Of a stretch of DNA of 64,000 bases, positions 36,920-48,352 are shown in pieces. The notes under the pieces were generated by a model, which saw only the letters and a program-made list of their open reading frames with translations, ran no database searches and was not told where the DNA came from. The DNA comes from Xenorhabdus budapestensis. Its GTDB lineage: Bacteria; Pseudomonadota; Gammaproteobacteria; Enterobacterales; Enterobacteriaceae. Made by a program: the position numbers and the translations under genes. Each line of letters opens with the position of its first letter. Positions within the stretch are counted from its first letter, which is position 1. The DNA lies in the NCBI RefSeq assembly GCF_002632465.1, contig NZ_NIBS01000002.1, forward strand, positions 1 to 64,000, read 5' to 3'.

Positions 36920-37936
36920 TTATTTCAGCGCATCAACCAACCAATGAGCAAATTGCTGCAATTCCATATCCAACAAAGGATTTTGTTCTTTGATGCGCTG
37001 GATCACTTGCCCAACGGCATCCGGCTGATACAGTACACCAATCAGTTCTTCTGCTAATAATTCGAATGGGGCAGGTTCTAAACTATCAGTAAAAATCTGA
37101 CAACGATTGATAATTCCACGTTCAATATCAACATGTAATTCAATACCACCCCAACGAAATCGGGTATCCAGTGTATGACTAAATGCAGGTGCCTGACCAA
37201 AATTCCATTCCCAACTACTTTGCTTGCTAAAAATATCAACAAAGCCCGATAAATCCGGTAAAGCTTGTGGAGAAATAAGCTCTGGTTGCACAACTTCGCC
37301 AAAATATTCAGAAAATGCCTCTATAATCCCTTCGCACACTTTTTCATGTGTAATATCCGGCAATAATTCTGACAAGTTTGTCACTCTGGAACGGATAGAA
37401 GGAATACCTTTTGCCTGTAACTTTTTAGGATCAGGGTTGAGATAATCCACAAGGCGATTCAAATCTGCATTAATCAGTAATGTGCCGTGATGAAAACCTC
37501 TGTCCTTAGTTTCACGATACGCCGACCCAGAAATTTTGCGTTCCCCATCCGATAAAGGCAAAACCAGATCATTACGACCAGAAGCTATCGCATGAATACC
37601 GGATTTTTTTAATCCATCCAGAATGATTTGAGTAGAAACCGTTTTGTCATATTCTGGCTTACCCGCCATAAAGGTAAAACACGTATTCCCCAGATCATGA
37701 AAAACTGCCCCACCGCCACTACTACGTCGAGCCAGTTTTATACCATCTTGTTCCATACGCCGTGTATTACACTCTTTCCACGGATTCTGAGCCCGCCCTA
37801 TAACAACAGTATTTGTATTACGCCATAAGAACAAAACACGTTGCTCTGGCGACATTTGACGGAAAATACACTCTTCAACAGCGAGATTAAACCAGGGATC
37901 GTGGGAATCAGACAGCAGTAAGCGTAATGTGGACAT
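36920..37936 (-). CDS. lplA: Lipoate-protein ligase A
   Basis: Attaches free lipoate to the lipoyl domains of 2-oxoacid dehydrogenases and GcvH through lipoyl-AMP. The N-terminal catalytic domain has [20 protein letters not shown] and the lysine in [11 protein letters not shown]; the small C-terminal accessory domain follows. It has 338 residues, as in E. coli. In E. coli the gene is elsewhere, so the position next to nlpC is a local arrangement. It lies 78 bases after nlpC on the same strand with no terminator between them. Confidence 0.94.
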   Translation of the reverse strand: MSTLRLLLSDSHDPWFNLAVEECIFRQMSPEQRVLFLWRNTNTVVIGRAQNPWKECNTRRMEQDGIKLARRSSGGGAVFHDLGNTCFTFMAGKPEYDKTVSTQIILDGLKKSGIHAIASGRNDLVLPLSDGERKISGSAYRETKDRGFHHGTLLINADLNRLVDYLNPDPKKLQAKGIPSIRSRVTNLSELLPDITHEKVCEGIIEAFSEYFGEVVQPELISPQALPDLSGFVDIFSKQSSWEWNFGQAPAFSHTLDTRFRWGGIELHVDIERGIINRCQIFTDSLEPAPFELLAEELIGVLYQPDAVGQVIQRIKEQNPLLDMELQQFAHWLVDALK

Positions 37937-38014
37937 TATTTGTCTCCGAACAAAGCAAAAACAGTGTGTTAGGATATCATAATGTATTAATTCAATTGGT
38001 GACTCAGACTGGGA

Positions 38015-38500
38015 TCATATTCTGCGGGCCTGCCAAAAAACACGACGCCAATAGATATTATCAAGAGAGGAACGCATTACACCTTTACTGGTCGATGCGT
38101 GAATAAATTCATTGTTGATATCATAAATACCAACGTGTAACCCATTATCACCGCTACCGGTTTTGAAAAAAACCAGATCACCCGGCATTAGATCCTTTTT
38201 ATTAATCCGTGTACCCAATTGGGTCTGTTCACTCGTTGTCCGTGGAAGCAGGATATTAAAACGATCATAAAAAGTACGATAAACAAAACCAGAACAATCA
38301 ACACCTCGCCGATCCATGCCACCGTAACGATAAGGTGTACCCTGCCATTGTGTAAGCTGCTCTTTTAACTGTGTAATAACAATAATCGGATCAGAAAGTG
38401 CTGCTCGCAATGGAGGTAAGTTTGACTTCGAAATAGGATTGGAACACCCAATCAGAAATAAGCTCAGTAACAAGCATAAATGTCTTATTCTTATAATCAT
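38015..38500 (-). CDS. nlpC: NlpC/P60 family lipoprotein NlpC
   Basis: Predicted outer-membrane-anchored cell-wall endopeptidase. The signal peptide ends in the lipobox LIGC; the catalytic Cys is in GVDCSGFVYRTF, and the His residues are in LHVGIY and FIHAST. It has 161 residues. The start is placed at the ATG that overlaps the arnF TGA by one base (TGATG), so translation is coupled to the arn operon. In E. coli nlpC follows btuD; here the arn genes lie between them. Confidence 0.93.
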   Translation of the reverse strand: MIIRIRHLCLLLSLFLIGCSNPISKSNLPPLRAALSDPIIVITQLKEQLTQWQGTPYRYGGMDRRGVDCSGFVYRTFYDRFNILLPRTTSEQTQLGTRINKKDLMPGDLVFFKTGSGDNGLHVGIYDINNEFIHASTSKGVMRSSLDNIYWRRVFWQARRI

Positions 38501-38898
38501 CAATCAGCCTCTCTGCCTTCTGGTCTGCTAATAAACCAAACTCCCAATGAAATTAACAGGATCCCTATTGTTTTCAGTAGTGAGATATTTTCATTAAACC
38601 AGGGTAATAGTACCGCCAATAAATAAACAAAAACATAGCTCAAACTGATAAGCGGATAGGCTTTATTCAACGGCAGGTATTTCAAAGCAAAAAACCAACT
38701 GAACATGGATAATGCGTAACTCACTAATCCCACCATCACCATCAATAAAGGTTTATGATGCAACCAAAGCCAATCGATATCTAACCAATGTGCAGATGAT
38801 AAAGAAAGCTCAGGTAATTGTACGACTCCCCACTTCAATAATAGTTGAGCAACAGTAATTAGCAGGACGCTTGCCACTCCCCAAAAATACCCTTTCAT
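38500..38898 (-). CDS. arnF: Undecaprenyl phosphate-aminoarabinose flippase subunit ArnF
   Basis: With ArnE, moves undecaprenyl-phosphate-L-Ara4N across the inner membrane. A small EamA-type protein of 132 residues with four helices ([74 protein letters not shown]). Coupled by ATGA to arnE and by TGATG to nlpC. Confidence 0.9.
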   Translation of the reverse strand: MKGYFWGVASVLLITVAQLLLKWGVVQLPELSLSSAHWLDIDWLWLHHKPLLMVMVGLVSYALSMFSWFFALKYLPLNKAYPLISLSYVFVYLLAVLLPWFNENISLLKTIGILLISLGVWFISRPEGREAD

Positions 38899-39245
38899 TG
38901 ATTTAAGCTCATCAATAAAATTCCCAACATAATTAAAAACACACCTATCCAGTGTCTTATCCCGGCTTTTTCATGATACAGAAATTGTCCGATCAACGTT
39001 ACCAGTACAAAATTAATACTCAGCATAGGATAAGCAATACTCAGTGGTAGAGCTTGCAACAAATGTAGCCAGAATATCATTCCTATACCCAACAGAAGAA
39101 TAGCACCAATCAGCCATGCCACTACAATTGCCAGTTTATAGGGGACATCTTTTTTGCCCCAACTGGTAACAGCTTGTTTCTGACAAATTTGTCCTGCACA
39201 AGTTAGTAAACTAACCAGTATCAATAACCCTATACTACTGTTCAT
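38895..39245 (-). CDS. arnE: Undecaprenyl phosphate-aminoarabinose flippase subunit ArnE
   Basis: Partner of ArnF; 116 residues in four helices with the DMT/EamA motif [20 protein letters not shown] followed by [20 protein letters not shown]. It starts one base after the arnT stop. Confidence 0.9.
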   Translation of the reverse strand: MNSSIGLLILVSLLTCAGQICQKQAVTSWGKKDVPYKLAIVVAWLIGAILLLGIGMIFWLHLLQALPLSIAYPMLSINFVLVTLIGQFLYHEKAGIRHWIGVFLIMLGILLMSLNQ

Positions 39246-39246
39246 A

Positions 39247-40908
39247 TCACGGTTGCTTCTTATAAATCACAAGGACAAAACGATATTTACGCTGTATCAA
39301 ATCAGGTTCAGGCAACTCAGGAAGCCTCTCTTTTGTAGGCAATAAGAAAACAATTGCAACCTGTCCCTCTTTCCGTGCACTGGTCAACCATGAGGGAAAT
39401 TGTTCCTGTGTTATATACCTATTGCGACTATCTGGATAATTCAATCCGTACTTCAATTCACCCTTGTTTTGAAATAAGTAAATATCACTGCGTTTCAATT
39501 CCCACGCAACTGCGGCTCCTAAACCAACCGATGTAGACAAAATATACTTACTTTCAGCCAGCTCTTTTTCATTTTGCCTGATAAAATCCTGCGGTAGTTT
39601 AGAATCAATTGTCTTATCTGGTAATGCACTACCTATTGATAAACTCAGCACAATTGAACAAGCGGCAGCCCATTGCCAACGTTTGCCATTGTGTATAAAA
39701 CAGAAATAGCCCACTATCCCCCAAAATCCAAAAGTGAAAATCCCTATCACCCATTTAACCCATTCATTGGGTTGGTAAAGAGGACGACTGGAAACAATTT
39801 CCAGAAATACAAGCGCCAGTATTGCTATCAATCCAATGAAAACATTTATCAACCCATTGAGCTTTAATGTCTTCATATTGCCATTCTTCATGTTATCAAT
39901 AGCATACTTTGCCATCATCAACGCTAATGGCCCGATAAATGGCAGAATGTAAGTCGGCAGTTTTCCTTTAGAAATGCTAAAAAATAGCAATGGGACACAA
40001 AACCAGCAAAACAGAAAGAACATCTCAGGATGATTTTTCTTCTCTTGCCAACTCTTGAGCAAAGCACCAGGTAATAATCCTAGCCACGGAATAACACCTA
40101 AAATCAATACCGGCAGGTAATACCAGAATGGGGCGGAATGCTGTGCATGATCAGAAGCAAAACGCTGTATATGTTCTACCCAGAAAAAATAATGCCAATA
40201 ATCAGGCTCTCGCAAAGCAATTGCGATCACCCACGGCAGACTGATCAAAACAGCACAAATAATTGCAAGCAGGCCAAAACGAACCATTTCCAAAAAACGT
40301 TTCTGGTATATCGTGATCGGTATCATGGATATTACCGGCAGAGCCAATGCCAGAAAACCTTTTGTCAAAAACGCCATGCCGCAGGTTATACCTAGTACAG
40401 ACCAAGCCCAAATCCGTTCACGGCGACTACTGGCCTTTAATGCCCAATAACAGCTCACTATTCCTGCCGTGATCCATAGTGAAAACATTGGATCAAGAAC
40501 ACTATAAGTGCCGACAGAAAAGACAATAAACATGGAGAGATAAATCAAACTAGCAATAAATGCAGTCTGGCGAGACTGCCACATCATCATAGCTAACCGA
40601 TAAAGAAGAAATGCACTAATTATAATGCTGAATACAGCACCAAAACGCACTGCAAAATTATTATCCCCAAAGATCCATTGGCTAATATTATTTATCCAAT
40701 ATCCAGCCACTGGTTTTTCAAAATAACGGATATCTAAAAAATAAGGAACTATCCAATCTCCACGTTGTAACATTTCCCGACTGATTTCAGCATATCGTGT
40801 CTCGTCTGGTTGCCACAAAAGACGGCTATTCAGAGGGATAAGGTAAGTAAAGATAAAAAAAAGAGCCATCAGAACGGCCCCGGCTCTACTCGTCCAAGTA
40901 TTCGACAT
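39247..40908 (-). CDS. arnT: Lipid A 4-amino-4-deoxy-L-arabinosyltransferase ArnT
   Basis: Transfers L-Ara4N from undecaprenyl phosphate to lipid A phosphates at the periplasmic face, lowering negative charge and giving resistance to polymyxin and cationic peptides. It is a GT-C/PMT-type glycosyltransferase of 553 residues with 12 or 13 helices. The first periplasmic loop has the acidic catalytic motif [14 protein letters not shown], and [10 protein letters not shown] follows. A large soluble C-terminal domain comes after the last helix. It lies eight bases after arnD. Confidence 0.95.
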   Translation of the reverse strand: MSNTWTSRAGAVLMALFFIFTYLIPLNSRLLWQPDETRYAEISREMLQRGDWIVPYFLDIRYFEKPVAGYWINNISQWIFGDNNFAVRFGAVFSIIISAFLLYRLAMMMWQSRQTAFIASLIYLSMFIVFSVGTYSVLDPMFSLWITAGIVSCYWALKASSRRERIWAWSVLGITCGMAFLTKGFLALALPVISMIPITIYQKRFLEMVRFGLLAIICAVLISLPWVIAIALREPDYWHYFFWVEHIQRFASDHAQHSAPFWYYLPVLILGVIPWLGLLPGALLKSWQEKKNHPEMFFLFCWFCVPLLFFSISKGKLPTYILPFIGPLALMMAKYAIDNMKNGNMKTLKLNGLINVFIGLIAILALVFLEIVSSRPLYQPNEWVKWVIGIFTFGFWGIVGYFCFIHNGKRWQWAAACSIVLSLSIGSALPDKTIDSKLPQDFIRQNEKELAESKYILSTSVGLGAAVAWELKRSDIYLFQNKGELKYGLNYPDSRNRYITQEQFPSWLTSARKEGQVAIVFLLPTKERLPELPEPDLIQRKYRFVLVIYKKQP

Positions 40909-40915
40909 ATTTGTT

Positions 40916-41812
40916 TTATACCTCTTGTTGGCAACCTAACCAGCTTTCACGACCAGGAAAATCTGAACGGATAATTCTCCCAACAGGCAAGGTGTTTCTA
41001 TTTTCTGGTAATAAATCACATAACTTGCAAAACTGAATATCTTGCTGGTGGAGCATATCCAATAGTTCCTCGAACTGCGGCGCTTTGGACATTCCTTCAA
41101 CTTCTGTATGAATGGTATAGACAGGAACACCCTGAGCATTTTTGATTGCATCAAGAATAAAGTGATTAAAATCCGCATCACTGACTTGCGTTCCGACAAC
41201 TTCGTCATAAGTCGGTAATGTCACAGGAATTTGAACAGTACCTAAGCTCCCATCCGGCAACAATGGCCTGAATGGATGTGTTCCACGACAATCACTGTTG
41301 TAGTCAAAACCAAATTGCTGTTTGACTGCCAGTACACGCTCATCTGCCCGCCAGCCAGCAACAGCAGAGCATGTTACGGAGTGTCCTGTCGCCTTTTCCA
41401 GGGCATTAATACCAAGTTGTATTTGTTCTGCCAGTTCTGATTCTGACCAATGTCCTGCTTTTGCCTGCCAACCCTGATGATCCCAAGCATGCAGACCAAC
41501 TTCATGGCCTGCATCCAGGGTTTTTTTCATCAGATAACCTAAATCTTTTGCAATTTTCTTTCCCGGCCAGGCTGTACCAGCTAATAGAATATTCAGACCA
41601 TAAAGAGATACGGCATTTGATCTCAACATTTTCCACAAAAATTTAGGCTTTAACAGACGCCACAAATGCCGTCCCATATTGTCTGGGCCAACGCTGAAAA
41701 AGAAACTAGCCTGAATATGATGACGCCGTAAAGTTTTAAGTAATTGCGGCACACCTTCCCTGGTGCCCTGATAAGTATCTACATCAATCCTCAAGCCAAC
41801 TTTTTGCATCAT
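40916..41812 (-). CDS. arnD: ArnD: undecaprenyl phosphate-Ara4FN deformylase
   Basis: Removes the formyl group added by ArnA before the lipid carrier is flipped. NodB-type polysaccharide deacetylase fold: [18 protein letters not shown] holds the first Asp and [13 protein letters not shown] holds metal-binding His residues; [14 protein letters not shown] and [10 protein letters not shown] are later family motifs. It has 298 residues. ATGA overlap with arnA upstream. Confidence 0.95.
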   Translation of the reverse strand: MMQKVGLRIDVDTYQGTREGVPQLLKTLRRHHIQASFFFSVGPDNMGRHLWRLLKPKFLWKMLRSNAVSLYGLNILLAGTAWPGKKIAKDLGYLMKKTLDAGHEVGLHAWDHQGWQAKAGHWSESELAEQIQLGINALEKATGHSVTCSAVAGWRADERVLAVKQQFGFDYNSDCRGTHPFRPLLPDGSLGTVQIPVTLPTYDEVVGTQVSDADFNHFILDAIKNAQGVPVYTIHTEVEGMSKAPQFEELLDMLHQQDIQFCKLCDLLPENRNTLPVGRIIRSDFPGRESWLGCQQEV

Positions 41813-43812
41813 ATATGCCCTGCATATTCTTTCTTCCTTTTTAGCTCTTTCACAGCATCACGCAAGAAGAAATCCAATGTCTCATCAATGGTTTGTTCCA
41901 TATTGATCGTGGGTTTCCATCTCAACAGATGTTCCGCGTTTTTAATGCTGGGCTTACGGTGTTCAACATCCTGATACCCCTGACCATAATAACTACTACT
42001 TTCGATTTTCTTGAATCCGGCAAACGGAGGAAAATATCCACGTAGCTCATGTTTTTCAAAGCTATTCAGCAATATTTCAGCTAATTGACGAATACTGGCC
42101 TCATTCATCGGATTACCAATATTGATAATCTGACCATCACACAAGCCATTCTGGTTCTCAATAATTCTGAATAACGCTTCAATTCCATCATGAATATCGG
42201 TGAAACAGCGTTTTTGCTCTCCCCCGTCAATCAACTTAATGGGGGAACCTTCCACCAGATTTAAAATTAACTGAGTAATTGCCCTTGAACTCCCAATACG
42301 GGCTGAGTTCAAATTGTCTAACCTTGGCCCCATCCAGTTAAATGGTCGAAACAAAGTAAATTTCAAACCGGCTTTTTCACCGTATGCCCAAATAACACGA
42401 TCAAGCAATTGCTTAGAAACTGAATAGATCCAACGCTGTTTGTTGATTGGCCCTACAATTAAACGAGAAGTATCCTCATCGAATTCCTTATCATCACACA
42501 TGCCATAAACTTCAGAAGTGGACGGAAAAATAATCCGTTTATTGTATTTCACACAATAGCGAACAATTTTCAGGTTTTCTTCAAAGTCCAACTCAAAAAC
42601 ACGCAACGGGTTACGGGTATATTCGATAGGTGTAGCTATCGCCACTAATGGCAGCACAACATCACATTTTTTAATGTGGTATTCGATCCATTCTGTGTGA
42701 ATGCTGACATCTCCTTCAATAAAATGAAAATTTGGGTTACCAATAAAACGCTCAATGGCAGAAGAGCCAATATCCATTCCATAGATATCATAATTACCAT
42801 CGCTCAACAGACGTTCTGTCAGATGATTACCGATAAATCCGTTAACCCCCAGAATCAAAACACGTTTACGAAGGCTGATTTGTGTTGTGACTTTTGGCCC
42901 AAGCCGAATAGCTGCCATAATCCCCATTTCTAAAGCGAGTCGGCTACCCTGCACATAAATACCAGATTCACTCTGTCCACTGACAATCTCTAATGCCCCT
43001 TCTCCACACGCAATAAGCAGTGGATCCGTAGAAATCACGGTTCCTGGCTGTTTATCATGAACTTTATTAATTGGGTGTGAGCGCCAAATAGTAATTTTAC
43101 GCTCACCAAGGAAAGTAAATGCACCTGGATAGGGTTCTGTCACCGCCCGGACGAGGTCATTAATCTCTTCGGCAGATTTATGCCAGAAAATTTCCCCATC
43201 CTCTGCTGTCCTGCGACCAAAATAGGTTGCCTGATTTTCATCCTGCGGAATAGATGAGTAATTATTCGCCTTTATCTGAGGCAGAATATTATTCAATAGC
43301 TCAACTGCGGCTTCACGAATTTTGCCATGAATATCCAATGAAGTGTCTGTTTTCTCAATCTGTACTGCCTGTTGAGCAACAATATCTCCGGCATCTGCCT
43401 TAGCTACCATTTTATGCAGTGTTACACCTGTTTCTGTCTCACCATTTAATATCGCCCAGTTAACAGGAGCACGACCACGATATTTAGGTAATAAAGAACC
43501 ATGTAAGTTAAATGCTCCTTTTGTTGCCAGTGATAAAATATCCTGACTGAGCAGATCGCGATAATAAAATGAGAAAATAACATCCGGCTGCATTTCACTA
43601 ATACGTTCAATCCAGAGTGGATGATTCACATTCTCCGGAGCAAATACAGGTAAGCCCATATTCGCACCAATATGGGCCACAGAAGAGAAAAAATTATTTT
43701 CATTCGGATTATCGACATGCGTAAAAACAGCTTGAATATCAAACCCCGCTCTCACTAATGCATTAAGCCCGACACAACCAATATCATGATAGGCAAAAAT
43801 AACGGCTTTCAT
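41809..43812 (-). CDS. arnA: ArnA: bifunctional UDP-glucuronate decarboxylase / UDP-Ara4N formyltransferase
   Basis: Two enzymes in one chain of 667 residues. The N-terminal formyltransferase has [19 protein letters not shown] with the catalytic His and [13 protein letters not shown] with the Asp. The C-terminal short-chain dehydrogenase/decarboxylase starts at [16 protein letters not shown] (NAD binding) and has [13 protein letters not shown] and the Tyr/Lys pair in [11 protein letters not shown]. All expected catalytic segments are present. Coupled by ATGA on both sides. Confidence 0.96.
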   Translation of the reverse strand: MKAVIFAYHDIGCVGLNALVRAGFDIQAVFTHVDNPNENNFFSSVAHIGANMGLPVFAPENVNHPLWIERISEMQPDVIFSFYYRDLLSQDILSLATKGAFNLHGSLLPKYRGRAPVNWAILNGETETGVTLHKMVAKADAGDIVAQQAVQIEKTDTSLDIHGKIREAAVELLNNILPQIKANNYSSIPQDENQATYFGRRTAEDGEIFWHKSAEEINDLVRAVTEPYPGAFTFLGERKITIWRSHPINKVHDKQPGTVISTDPLLIACGEGALEIVSGQSESGIYVQGSRLALEMGIMAAIRLGPKVTTQISLRKRVLILGVNGFIGNHLTERLLSDGNYDIYGMDIGSSAIERFIGNPNFHFIEGDVSIHTEWIEYHIKKCDVVLPLVAIATPIEYTRNPLRVFELDFEENLKIVRYCVKYNKRIIFPSTSEVYGMCDDKEFDEDTSRLIVGPINKQRWIYSVSKQLLDRVIWAYGEKAGLKFTLFRPFNWMGPRLDNLNSARIGSSRAITQLILNLVEGSPIKLIDGGEQKRCFTDIHDGIEALFRIIENQNGLCDGQIINIGNPMNEASIRQLAEILLNSFEKHELRGYFPPFAGFKKIESSSYYGQGYQDVEHRKPSIKNAEHLLRWKPTINMEQTIDETLDFFLRDAVKELKRKKEYAGHI

Positions 43813-44789
43813 TTTTTTTCTTCCTTAATTACTGTTGGATTTTTAGCTCCAACCACTTTTTGAATAAAATAGCGTGGACGTGCACGAACATCGTTATATA
43901 TCCGGCCGATATATTCTCCGAGTAACCCCATCGCAACGAACTGTGCACCAATAAACATGAAAAGGATGGCAAATAAAGTAAACACTCCCTCAGCAGCCCA
44001 TATAGAGCCAAAGATAAGGCGCAAAGCGATCAGCAACACGGCCAGCAGGAAACCTGTCACAGCAATAATGCTTCCTACAACACTCAATAACCGTAACGGT
44101 GCGGTTGTCAGACAAGTTAACAAGTCGTACATCAGGTTTATCAGCTTCATAAAGCTGTATTTAGAATCACCGAATTCACGCTCTGCATGAGCTACATCAA
44201 TTTCGATTGTTTTGCGGGCGAATGTGTTAGCCAGAATAGGAATGAATGTGCTGCGTTCATGACACTGCAACATTGCTCGCACAATATGGCGGCGATATGC
44301 CCGTAACATACAGCCGTAATCCCCCATTGAACGCCCCGTTGCTTTCGTGATCATTGCATTAATAATCTTAGAGGCGGTTTTACGAAACCAAGAATCCTGA
44401 CGATTGGCACGGCGTGTACCGACAACATCATATCCCTCTTCAGCTGTTCTCACTAAACGGGGGATCTCTTCCGGTGGATTTTGTAAATCTGCATCAAGGG
44501 TGATGATAAGATCACCATCGGCCTGATGGAATCCCGCCATAATTGCAGAGTGCTGCCCATAATTACGGTTCAACAAAATTGCAATGACATGATTTTTAAG
44601 ATCTTCAGCCGCTTTAGTCAAAATGTCGGCGGAGCTATCGCGGCTACCATCATCGACTAAAATTAATTCATACTTCTGCTCAAGTTGTTGACATGCAGAT
44701 ATCGTCCTTTCCAATAATTGGGGCAAGCTTTCTTCTTCGTTATAAACCGGAATAACAACCGAAACTTTTTTTATTTTTTCAAACACCAC
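43809..44789 (-). CDS. arnC: ArnC: undecaprenyl-phosphate Ara4FN transferase
   Basis: Joins the formylated aminoarabinose to undecaprenyl phosphate on the cytoplasmic side. GT2 glycosyltransferase of 326 residues: [42 protein letters not shown], and two C-terminal helices ([38 protein letters not shown]). Its ATG overlaps the end of arnB by one base. Confidence 0.95.
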   Translation of the reverse strand: MVFEKIKKVSVVIPVYNEEESLPQLLERTISACQQLEQKYELILVDDGSRDSSADILTKAAEDLKNHVIAILLNRNYGQHSAIMAGFHQADGDLIITLDADLQNPPEEIPRLVRTAEEGYDVVGTRRANRQDSWFRKTASKIINAMITKATGRSMGDYGCMLRAYRRHIVRAMLQCHERSTFIPILANTFARKTIEIDVAHAEREFGDSKYSFMKLINLMYDLLTCLTTAPLRLLSVVGSIIAVTGFLLAVLLIALRLIFGSIWAAEGVFTLFAILFMFIGAQFVAMGLLGEYIGRIYNDVRARPRYFIQKVVGAKNPTVIKEEKK

Positions 44790-45934
44790 TATCTACACTC
44801 CGCAAGAATTTCCAACACGGCATTCACGACACGATCTACATCATCATTGTTCATATCCGGAAAAAGGGGTAACGAACAAAGTGTTGCCGAATTCCACTCA
44901 GATTCGGGCAGAGACAGAGCTGGATAACGTTGCCGATAATATTTTTGTGTATGTGCCGCTCTGAAATGTAATCCCGTGCCGATATTGCGTTCTTTTAAGC
45001 GTGTCATGAAAGCATCGCGGTCAATACCGCAAATACTTTGATCAACACGTACCATGAATAAATGATGAGAGTGCCGATGTTCATATTCAGGCACACTCAA
45101 CATCTGTAAAGGGGTATCTTTTAAAGCAGAAGAATATCGTGCTGCCAGCTCCCGGCGGCGGGCATTCATAGATGCCAATTTACTTAGCTGGACAACCGCC
45201 ACTGCCGCATGAATATCTGATAAGTTATATTTGAAGCCCGGTTCAATAACTTCTGCCTGAGGTTTCCTGCCTTGGATCTGCCGATCAAAGGCATCAACGG
45301 CCAACCCATGAAATTTCAAACAACGAACTCGCTGCGCAAGTTCATCACTATCTGTAACCAACATGCCGCCTTCCGCACATGTCATATTTTTGATGGCGTG
45401 GAAAGAAAAAATAGCCGTTCCTCGTTCACCAACCCATTCATTCTTATAGCGGGTTCCCACTGCATGAGCGGCATCTTCAATCAAGGGGATATCAGCTTCT
45501 TTTGCAACCGCACGCAGGGCATCAAGATCACAGGGCGCACCTGCGTAGTGGACAGGGATAATTGCTTTAGTTCTCGGCGTAATAGACTGTTTAATCGTTT
45601 TGGCATTAACCATCAGAGTATCACGATCCACATCGACCATAACTGGCTCTGCACCTAACAGGCAAATCATATTGACAGTAGAAACCCAGGTTTGGGAAGG
45701 CGTTATTACTTCATCACCAGATCCAATACCTAACGACAGCAAGGCTAAATGCATTCCCGCCGTAGCAGAGTTCAAAGCTATCGCATGCCTGCAACCAAAC
45801 ATACGAACAAAATCCTGTTCTAATTGCTGGTTTTGTGGCCCTGTTGTAATCCAACCTGAACGTAAAACTTTTTCTACTGCTTCTATCTCTTCATTTCCAA
45901 TTGATGGACGAGAGAATGGTAAAGAATTATCCAT
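44789..45934 (-). CDS. arnB: ArnB: UDP-Ara4O aminotransferase
   Basis: PLP-dependent transfer of an amino group from glutamate to UDP-4-ketopentose; first gene of the arn operon. It belongs to the DegT/DnrJ/EryC1 family: [48 protein letters not shown], and the PLP lysine in [15 protein letters not shown]. It has 381 residues. About 130 bases separate it from btuD. In related bacteria arn is controlled by PhoP/PmrA; I could not identify a PhoP box here with confidence. Confidence 0.95.
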   Translation of the reverse strand: MDNSLPFSRPSIGNEEIEAVEKVLRSGWITTGPQNQQLEQDFVRMFGCRHAIALNSATAGMHLALLSLGIGSGDEVITPSQTWVSTVNMICLLGAEPVMVDVDRDTLMVNAKTIKQSITPRTKAIIPVHYAGAPCDLDALRAVAKEADIPLIEDAAHAVGTRYKNEWVGERGTAIFSFHAIKNMTCAEGGMLVTDSDELAQRVRCLKFHGLAVDAFDRQIQGRKPQAEVIEPGFKYNLSDIHAAVAVVQLSKLASMNARRRELAARYSSALKDTPLQMLSVPEYEHRHSHHLFMVRVDQSICGIDRDAFMTRLKERNIGTGLHFRAAHTQKYYRQRYPALSLPESEWNSATLCSLPLFPDMNNDDVDRVVNAVLEILAECR

Positions 45935-46029
45935 AATCGCCTTGTGTAGCCTGATTTATTTTATAGTAGAAAATATCCATTAAAAAAATAATAACAAGCA
46001 AATAAAATCATGGCAATCAATAGATTATT

Positions 46030-46060
46030 GAAAAACAATCAATTAAAGTGATTGTTTTTA
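46030..46060 (-). terminator. Terminator between btuD and arnB
   Basis: AAAAACAATCA and TGATTGTTTTT form a perfect 11-base stem around a seven-base loop, directly after the btuD stop on the minus strand. It isolates the arn operon from read-through of the pheST-ihfA-btuCD cluster. Confidence 0.8.
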
Positions 46061-46066
46061 TGAAAA

Positions 46067-46834
46067 TTAATCATGATTGACCCTCCATAATTTATAGTTA
46101 TTATTTTGGATATGTCTAATGTTTATTTCAAAAATTTCAGATAAATTTATTTCATTCATAATATCCTGTGTAATACCATACATAAATAATTTACCTCGTA
46201 AAAGTAACCATACATTACTAGCTTGTTCGTAAGTATGATTAAGATCATGACTACTCAATAAAACAGAACCACCTAATGTACAAAACTGATTAATTAATTT
46301 ATCTAAAATAGCTTGTTGAGTGATATCAAGGTTATTAGTTGGTTCATCAAGAAGTAATAATTTTCCAGCCGGATTCAATTCAGGCCATACCTGCAAAAAA
46401 GCACCAGCCAACCTGACCCGTTGCCATTCTCCTCCCGATAACTGCCCAATTGTTGAAGACAGTAATGTGGTTAATTTCAGTTGCCGACAAAGTTCATATA
46501 ACACCTCTTCTCCTTCAGGCAATCGTGCTAATTCAGGACGATACATATCCAAATATTGAAAAACAGGCATAACAGGAGCTGAAGCGGACTGAGAAAACCA
46601 TGCCCGACATTGCGCTAATTCACTTTGTCGATAATCACGCAATTCTTTGCCATTGATATAAATACTGCCACCGTGAGGCAAAACTCCGGCAATTGCTGCA
46701 AGCAAAGTGCTTTTTCCTGAACCGTTCAACCCAACTAAGTGAACTTTCTCGCCAGCTTTCACTGATGCAGACAGTGAAGCCAGCCTGTTACTGACGGTGA
46801 TATTATCCAATACTAAAAGCGGTCGATGAATCAT
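46067..46834 (-). CDS. btuD: Vitamin B12 ABC transporter ATP-binding protein BtuD
   Basis: ATPase of the cobalamin importer BtuCDF. Walker [12 protein letters not shown], signature LSGGEWQRVRLAG, Walker B LLLLDEPTNNLD, and switch His in LSSHDLNHTYE. At 255 residues it is near the E. coli 249. The usual btuE gene between btuC and btuD is missing; a repeat-containing 132-base spacer is there instead. Confidence 0.93.
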   Translation of the reverse strand: MIHRPLLVLDNITVSNRLASLSASVKAGEKVHLVGLNGSGKSTLLAAIAGVLPHGGSIYINGKELRDYRQSELAQCRAWFSQSASAPVMPVFQYLDMYRPELARLPEGEEVLYELCRQLKLTTLLSSTIGQLSGGEWQRVRLAGAFLQVWPELNPAGKLLLLDEPTNNLDITQQAILDKLINQFCTLGGSVLLSSHDLNHTYEQASNVWLLLRGKLFMYGITQDIMNEINLSEIFEINIRHIQNNNYKLWRVNHD

Positions 46835-46917
46835 GCTATCTTCTCTACTCTTTTATTTCTTTGTTATTCTCTTCGTGCTTTTCCGTAATCTATTAGGTCA
46901 CTTATTAATGCATGATT

Positions 46918-46968
46918 ATGATTAACATGTAGTTATGATTAACATGTAGCTATGATTAACATGTAGCT
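46918..46968. repeat. Three tandem copies of a 17-bp repeat
   Basis: ATGATTAACATGTAGTT (46918-46934) is followed by two exact copies of ATGATTAACATGTAGCT (46935-46951 and 46952-46968), differing at one base from the first. The last copy supplies two bases of the btuC stop codon (46967-46969, minus strand). The array fills the btuC-btuD spacer. Confidence 0.9.
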
Positions 46969-47986
46969 ATGTCCGAGGTGTTTTTAATAACAGCCAGATA
47001 AAAATGGGAGCTCCTAATGTTACTGTGACAACACCGATCGGTATTTCAGCATGGGATAAAGATAAACGAGAAATTAAATCTGCCAATAACAAGCAACTCC
47101 CTCCCGCCAATGTGCAGGTTGGTAGTAAAGTCTTATGATCCGTAAGACCAATCAACCTCAGAATATGGGGAAGCACCAAACCGATAAAACTGATCGCTCC
47201 GGCAAGGGCAACACTTAAACCAACCAATAATCCCACAGCCGATACAAATAAATTACGCCATTTATTATGAGATATTCCCAATTGTTGCGCCTGCAATTCC
47301 CCCAGGGAAAGATAATTAAGTATCTTCCCGGTTCTACTTAACCAGAAAATAACAGGGATCAATACGATCACTTGCCATATTTGCCGCCAATCAATACCGC
47401 TAAAACTACCCATCATCCAGTACATTAATTGGCGCAAGTCCAGACTGGTGCTGAAATAAACCATCCATGTCATCATGGCTCCGAATACAACACCGAAAGC
47501 AACGCCAATTAATAATAAACGTGCATTAGTCACCCAATGCCTTTTAGAGAAAGCCAATAAAATCGTGGTCATAAGTAATGCTCCTAAAACTGCACCGATA
47601 CTTAATATCCACAATGGAGCAATACCATGAAAAACAAGGATCAGAAAAACAACCACCACTCCCGCGCCATTACTAATTCCCAATAGTCCGGGTTCAGCCA
47701 ATGGATTCTCAAATAGTGCCTGCATAACTGCACCAGACGCCGCCAAACTTGCACCAACGGCAAACACCGCCAGTGCTCTGGGTAATCTTAATTGCCAAAC
47801 AAAAAGCCGTGCAGGATCAGACAACCATTGATCGGGCCAGAACCATATTTCCCCTGCGCACAGTGATAAAATAAACAACACAATTGACAAGGCGGATAAG
47901 AGTACCATCATCCGATAATCACGTTTTTTCTGGCGTGTGATCAGCTCAGAGATAGAAAGTGTCGATAAAGAGTATGTAGGTAACAT
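46967..47986 (-). CDS. btuC: Vitamin B12 ABC transporter permease BtuC
   Basis: Inner-membrane channel for cobalamin with ten helices, 339 residues. Landmarks: [31 protein letters not shown], and the C-terminal [14 protein letters not shown] that contacts BtuD. The N-terminus is about 13 residues longer than I expect from E. coli and the ATG has a weak ribosome-binding site, so an internal start is possible. Downstream of ihfA on the same strand, behind a terminator. Confidence 0.92.
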   Translation of the reverse strand: MLPTYSLSTLSISELITRQKKRDYRMMVLLSALSIVLFILSLCAGEIWFWPDQWLSDPARLFVWQLRLPRALAVFAVGASLAASGAVMQALFENPLAEPGLLGISNGAGVVVVFLILVFHGIAPLWILSIGAVLGALLMTTILLAFSKRHWVTNARLLLIGVAFGVVFGAMMTWMVYFSTSLDLRQLMYWMMGSFSGIDWRQIWQVIVLIPVIFWLSRTGKILNYLSLGELQAQQLGISHNKWRNLFVSAVGLLVGLSVALAGAISFIGLVLPHILRLIGLTDHKTLLPTCTLAGGSCLLLADLISRLSLSHAEIPIGVVTVTLGAPIFIWLLLKTPRT

Positions 47987-48017
47987 GGAGAGTGAAATTA
48001 TTCAGAATGGAAAATAA

Positions 48018-48047
48018 GAAAAAGACCGCTTAATAGCGGTCTTTTTA
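48018..48047 (-). terminator. ihfA terminator
   Basis: AAAAGACCGCT and AGCGGTCTTTT form a stem around TAAT, with T runs on both strands. It lies a few bases past the ihfA stop and before btuC. Confidence 0.88.
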
Positions 48048-48051
48048 TGCA

Positions 48052-48348
48052 TTATTCTTTTGGTAAAACTCTTTCTACCCGACTTTTCAACTTCTGCCCC
48101 GGACGAAAAGTGACAACTCGGCGAGCAGTAATTGGAATATCCTCACCAGTCTTCGGGTTACGACCTGGACGTTGATTTTTATCTCTCAAATCAAAGTTGC
48201 CAAATCCAGATAATTTAACCTGCTCCCCATTCTCCAAAGAACGACGCACTTCTTCAAAGAACATTTCCACTAGATCTTTAGCGTCACGTTTGCTAATACC
48301 CAGTTTTTCAAACAGATTTTCTGACATTTCAGCTTTAGTAAGCGCCAT
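48052..48348 (-). CDS. ihfA: Integration host factor subunit alpha
   Basis: Bends DNA sharply as a heterodimer with IhfB, in recombination, replication and transcription. HU/IHF fold of 98 residues; the beta-arm motif is [20 protein letters not shown] with the intercalating proline. Begins four bases after the pheT stop, so it shares the pheST transcript. A matching IHF site occurs in the prophage attachment region of this window. Confidence 0.97.
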   Translation of the reverse strand: MALTKAEMSENLFEKLGISKRDAKDLVEMFFEEVRRSLENGEQVKLSGFGNFDLRDKNQRPGRNPKTGEDIPITARRVVTFRPGQKLKSRVERVLPKE

Positions 48349-48352
48349 AAGT

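Noticed and set aside
45935-46029. Possible PhoP or PmrA box upstream of arnB
   Set aside because: Only partial half-sites were found; none matched the direct-repeat consensus with the correct spacing.
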